From assembly GCA_017474765.1 (NCBI GenBank), contig JAFVGW010000007.1, positions 62,001 to 126,000 of the forward strand: 64,000 bases of DNA, written 5' to 3'. Of this stretch, positions 62,656 through 64,000 are shown piece after piece. How positions within the stretch are numbered: position 1 is the first letter of the stretch; each line of letters starts with the position of its first letter. The position numbers and the translations under genes are program-made. The notes under the pieces are model-generated. The model was not told the DNA's origin and searched no databases. It saw nothing but the letters and a program-made list of their open reading frames with translations. The DNA comes from Salinivirgaceae bacterium. GTDB lineage: Bacteria > Bacteroidota > Bacteroidia > Bacteroidales > SZUA-534.

Positions 62656-63867
62656 TCAGTCATTCTCCACATCCAAGTCCACCGCAATCTCCTCCTCGGT
62701 TTCGGGGGTTGATTCGGAGCGGTAGAGTTTTATGTAGAGCAGCAGCGCGGTCATAAAGTAAACGCCAGCCTGCACCCAGAGGGCAATGTACTCGGTTTTG
62801 ACGTCGGGCAGGAGGGCGCCAGAGTTTGTCATCCGAACAAAGCCGTTAATGCCGAACGTTGAAGGGAAAATGTAAGACACATATTTCCAGAATGTTGGAA
62901 TGCTGCAGCCTGGCCACGAAATGCCCGAAATGAACAGCAGCGGCACCGAAATGAAGACGAACAGCAGGAAGCACGATTCGCGGTCGCGGACAAAGCACGA
63001 TATGCTTATGGCGAAGAAAACCGAGGCCAAAAGGAACGGAATGGTGAACATCGCCAGGTCGAAGAAGTTCCACAACTGGTTGAAATCGAACCACTTCGGT
63101 ACAATGCACAGCACGTAGAACGCTATCAGGCAGTAGAAAATGAAGTAGGCCAGGCCTTTGCCTGTGAGCACATCGATAGGGCTTCCATACTCCTCGGTCA
63201 GGCGCAGGTTTTTGCGGCGGCGGCGCTCACGCTCGGTGCCAGCCATCATTGTAATGCCCAAAACCAGAGTCTGCTGAAGCACCAGCACCAGCACGGCGGG
63301 TAGAATGAATGTGGCAAAGCCGTTCTGCGAGTTGAACATCGGAACGTAGTCATACTCAATGGGTTGCACCGATACTTCCTTCTCGCGGTCGCTCAGGCCC
63401 GAGAGCCGCACGGCCTTGATATCCTTGTTCATACTGAGCGAGACCTCGGTGCACGAACTCAGCAGCGATTTGTAGTAGAGCAGGCCGCTCATATCGGCAT
63501 AAATGTTCACCATTGTCTGCCGCCCTTCGGCAATGTCTTTGGTGAAACTGGCTGGAATCCAGATAACTCCGTAGGCGTTGTGGTTCTTAATCTGCAACTT
63601 GGCCGTCTCAATGTCGCCGCAGTGGTCAATAATCTGCACGTCGGGCGTGGCATCGACCTTGCGGACAAACTCGCGGCTCAAGGCCGAATGACTGTCGTCG
63701 ACAACCACTACGGGCACCTCTCTAACCACCTCGTTACTATACAGATACATATAAAGAAGAGGGTAGAGGAACGGCACTATCAGGAAGAAAACCAGCACGC
63801 CTTCATCGACAATGAATTTGCGCGTCTCGGCGTTCCAAACATTTATGACATTCTTTATGAAACTCAT
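62656..63867 (-). CDS. ABC-2 type transporter permease
   Basis: The protein has 403 residues. One N-terminal membrane helix (VLVFFLIVPFLYPLLYMYLY) is followed by a periplasmic domain of about 150 residues. A cluster of five helices closes it (e.g. FILPAVLVLVLQQTLVLGIT; YFIFYCLIAFYVLCIVP; FVFISVPLLFISGISWPG), then a short acidic tail. This is the YhgE/YbhR-like ABC-2 permease layout used for drug or polymer export. A second permease gene follows upstream on the same strand (63878-64000), as in ABC permease pairs. Starts at 63873 or 63867. Confidence 0.88.
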   Translation of the reverse strand: MSFIKNVINVWNAETRKFIVDEGVLVFFLIVPFLYPLLYMYLYSNEVVREVPVVVVDDSHSALSREFVRKVDATPDVQIIDHCGDIETAKLQIKNHNAYGVIWIPASFTKDIAEGRQTMVNIYADMSGLLYYKSLLSSCTEVSLSMNKDIKAVRLSGLSDREKEVSVQPIEYDYVPMFNSQNGFATFILPAVLVLVLQQTLVLGITMMAGTERERRRRKNLRLTEEYGSPIDVLTGKGLAYFIFYCLIAFYVLCIVPKWFDFNQLWNFFDLAMFTIPFLLASVFFAISISCFVRDRESCFLLFVFISVPLLFISGISWPGCSIPTFWKYVSYIFPSTFGINGFVRMTNSGALLPDVKTEYIALWVQAGVYFMTALLLYIKLYRSESTPETEEEIAVDLDVEND

Positions 63868-63877
63868 AGCCAATGGT

Positions 63878-64000
63878 TTATGGAAGGTATTCGTAATTGA
63901 GCATCGAATGTTTGATTCGGTGCATATCGGTCAACGGCAATACTATGAATATCAGCAATATGGCATAGTATTGCGCGGAATATTGCAGCGACCATCCGTT
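63878..64000 (-). CDS. C-terminal end of an upstream ABC-2 permease (cut by window edge)
   Basis: 41 codons are open from the right edge to a TAA at 63880-63878. The sequence reads NGWSLQYSAQYYAILLIFIV, then LPLTDMHRIKHSMLNYEYLP: a final membrane helix and a short tail, typical of the end of ABC-2 permeases. It stops 11 bases before the start of the downstream permease. Too little remains to name it further. Confidence 0.6.
   Translation of the reverse strand, partial: NGWSLQYSAQYYAILLIFIVLPLTDMHRIKHSMLNYEYLP

Overview
The window looks like a chromosomal segment of a Bacteroidales (Bacteroidota) bacterium. The evidence is a complete Bat operon, gldE-gldD next to ssb, lineage-restricted families (DUF4293, DUF4295, DUF6048/DUF6452), almost no Shine-Dalgarno signals, and several intergenic TAnnTTTG (-7) promoter boxes of the Bacteroidota type. 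No rRNA, tRNA or CRISPR array was recognised. One stable RNA, RNase P RNA, is clear.

Layout. 1-3.5 kb: a TPR protein cut by the left edge and four small Bacteroidales proteins. 3.58-3.95 kb: rnpB. 4.1-8.4 kb: two tandem paralogous TPR-TM-PP2C (SpoIIE-type) sensors; the second has lost a metal-ligand Asp. 8.5-17.7 kb (minus strand): moxR, DUF58, an unnamed membrane protein, batA, batB, batC, batD, batE. 18-19.6 kb: ABC-F ATPase with a degenerate second site. 19.7-22.6 kb (minus): xylB-xylA, with xylA broken by one missing base. 22.9-29.8 kb: housekeeping genes (PhoH/PIN, folC, cinA C-terminal domain, rpmB-rpmG-DUF4295, ftsY, rimO).

29.8-41.7 kb is an accessory region between the conserved rimO and ssb-gldE-gldD blocks. 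It holds a REP-associated tyrosine transposase (RAYT) inside its own REP-like hairpins and a structured leader before an XRE regulator. A one-direction operon of roughly nine genes follows: zinc-finger/TM protein, tail-anchored coiled coil, SPFH (YdjI-like) protein with four zinc ribbons, four-TM protein, a long coiled-coil protein split by an apparent frameshift, two paralogous coiled-coil proteins, a bactofilin-like beta-solenoid protein and a SPOR-like secreted protein. I read this as a candidate undescribed envelope-associated scaffold or stress system, by analogy to the PspA/YdjGHI systems. It is followed by a DUF4143 ATPase gene sitting between 49-bp direct repeats that contain long perfect palindromes.

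41.8-46 kb: two ssb paralogs, gldE, gldD, a phosphopantetheinyl transferase and geranylgeranylglyceryl phosphate synthase. 46-51.3 kb (minus): GH3 glycosidase, a lipoprotein and an M13 peptidase. 51.8-54.2 kb: nrdG-nrdD. 54.3-55.1 kb: PAP2 phosphatase. 55.3-60.8 kb: a heterodisulfide-reductase-like redox operon (HdrC, HdrB, HdrA, small HdrC, membrane HdrD-type), interrupted by a small secreted-protein cassette between copies of a dispersed hairpin. 60.9-64 kb (minus): sodB, a periplasmic helical protein and two ABC-2 permeases, the last cut by the right edge.

Three genes (xylA, the SPFH gene and the long coiled-coil gene) each carry what looks like a single missing base. Assembly or read error is a serious alternative to real mutation for all three.
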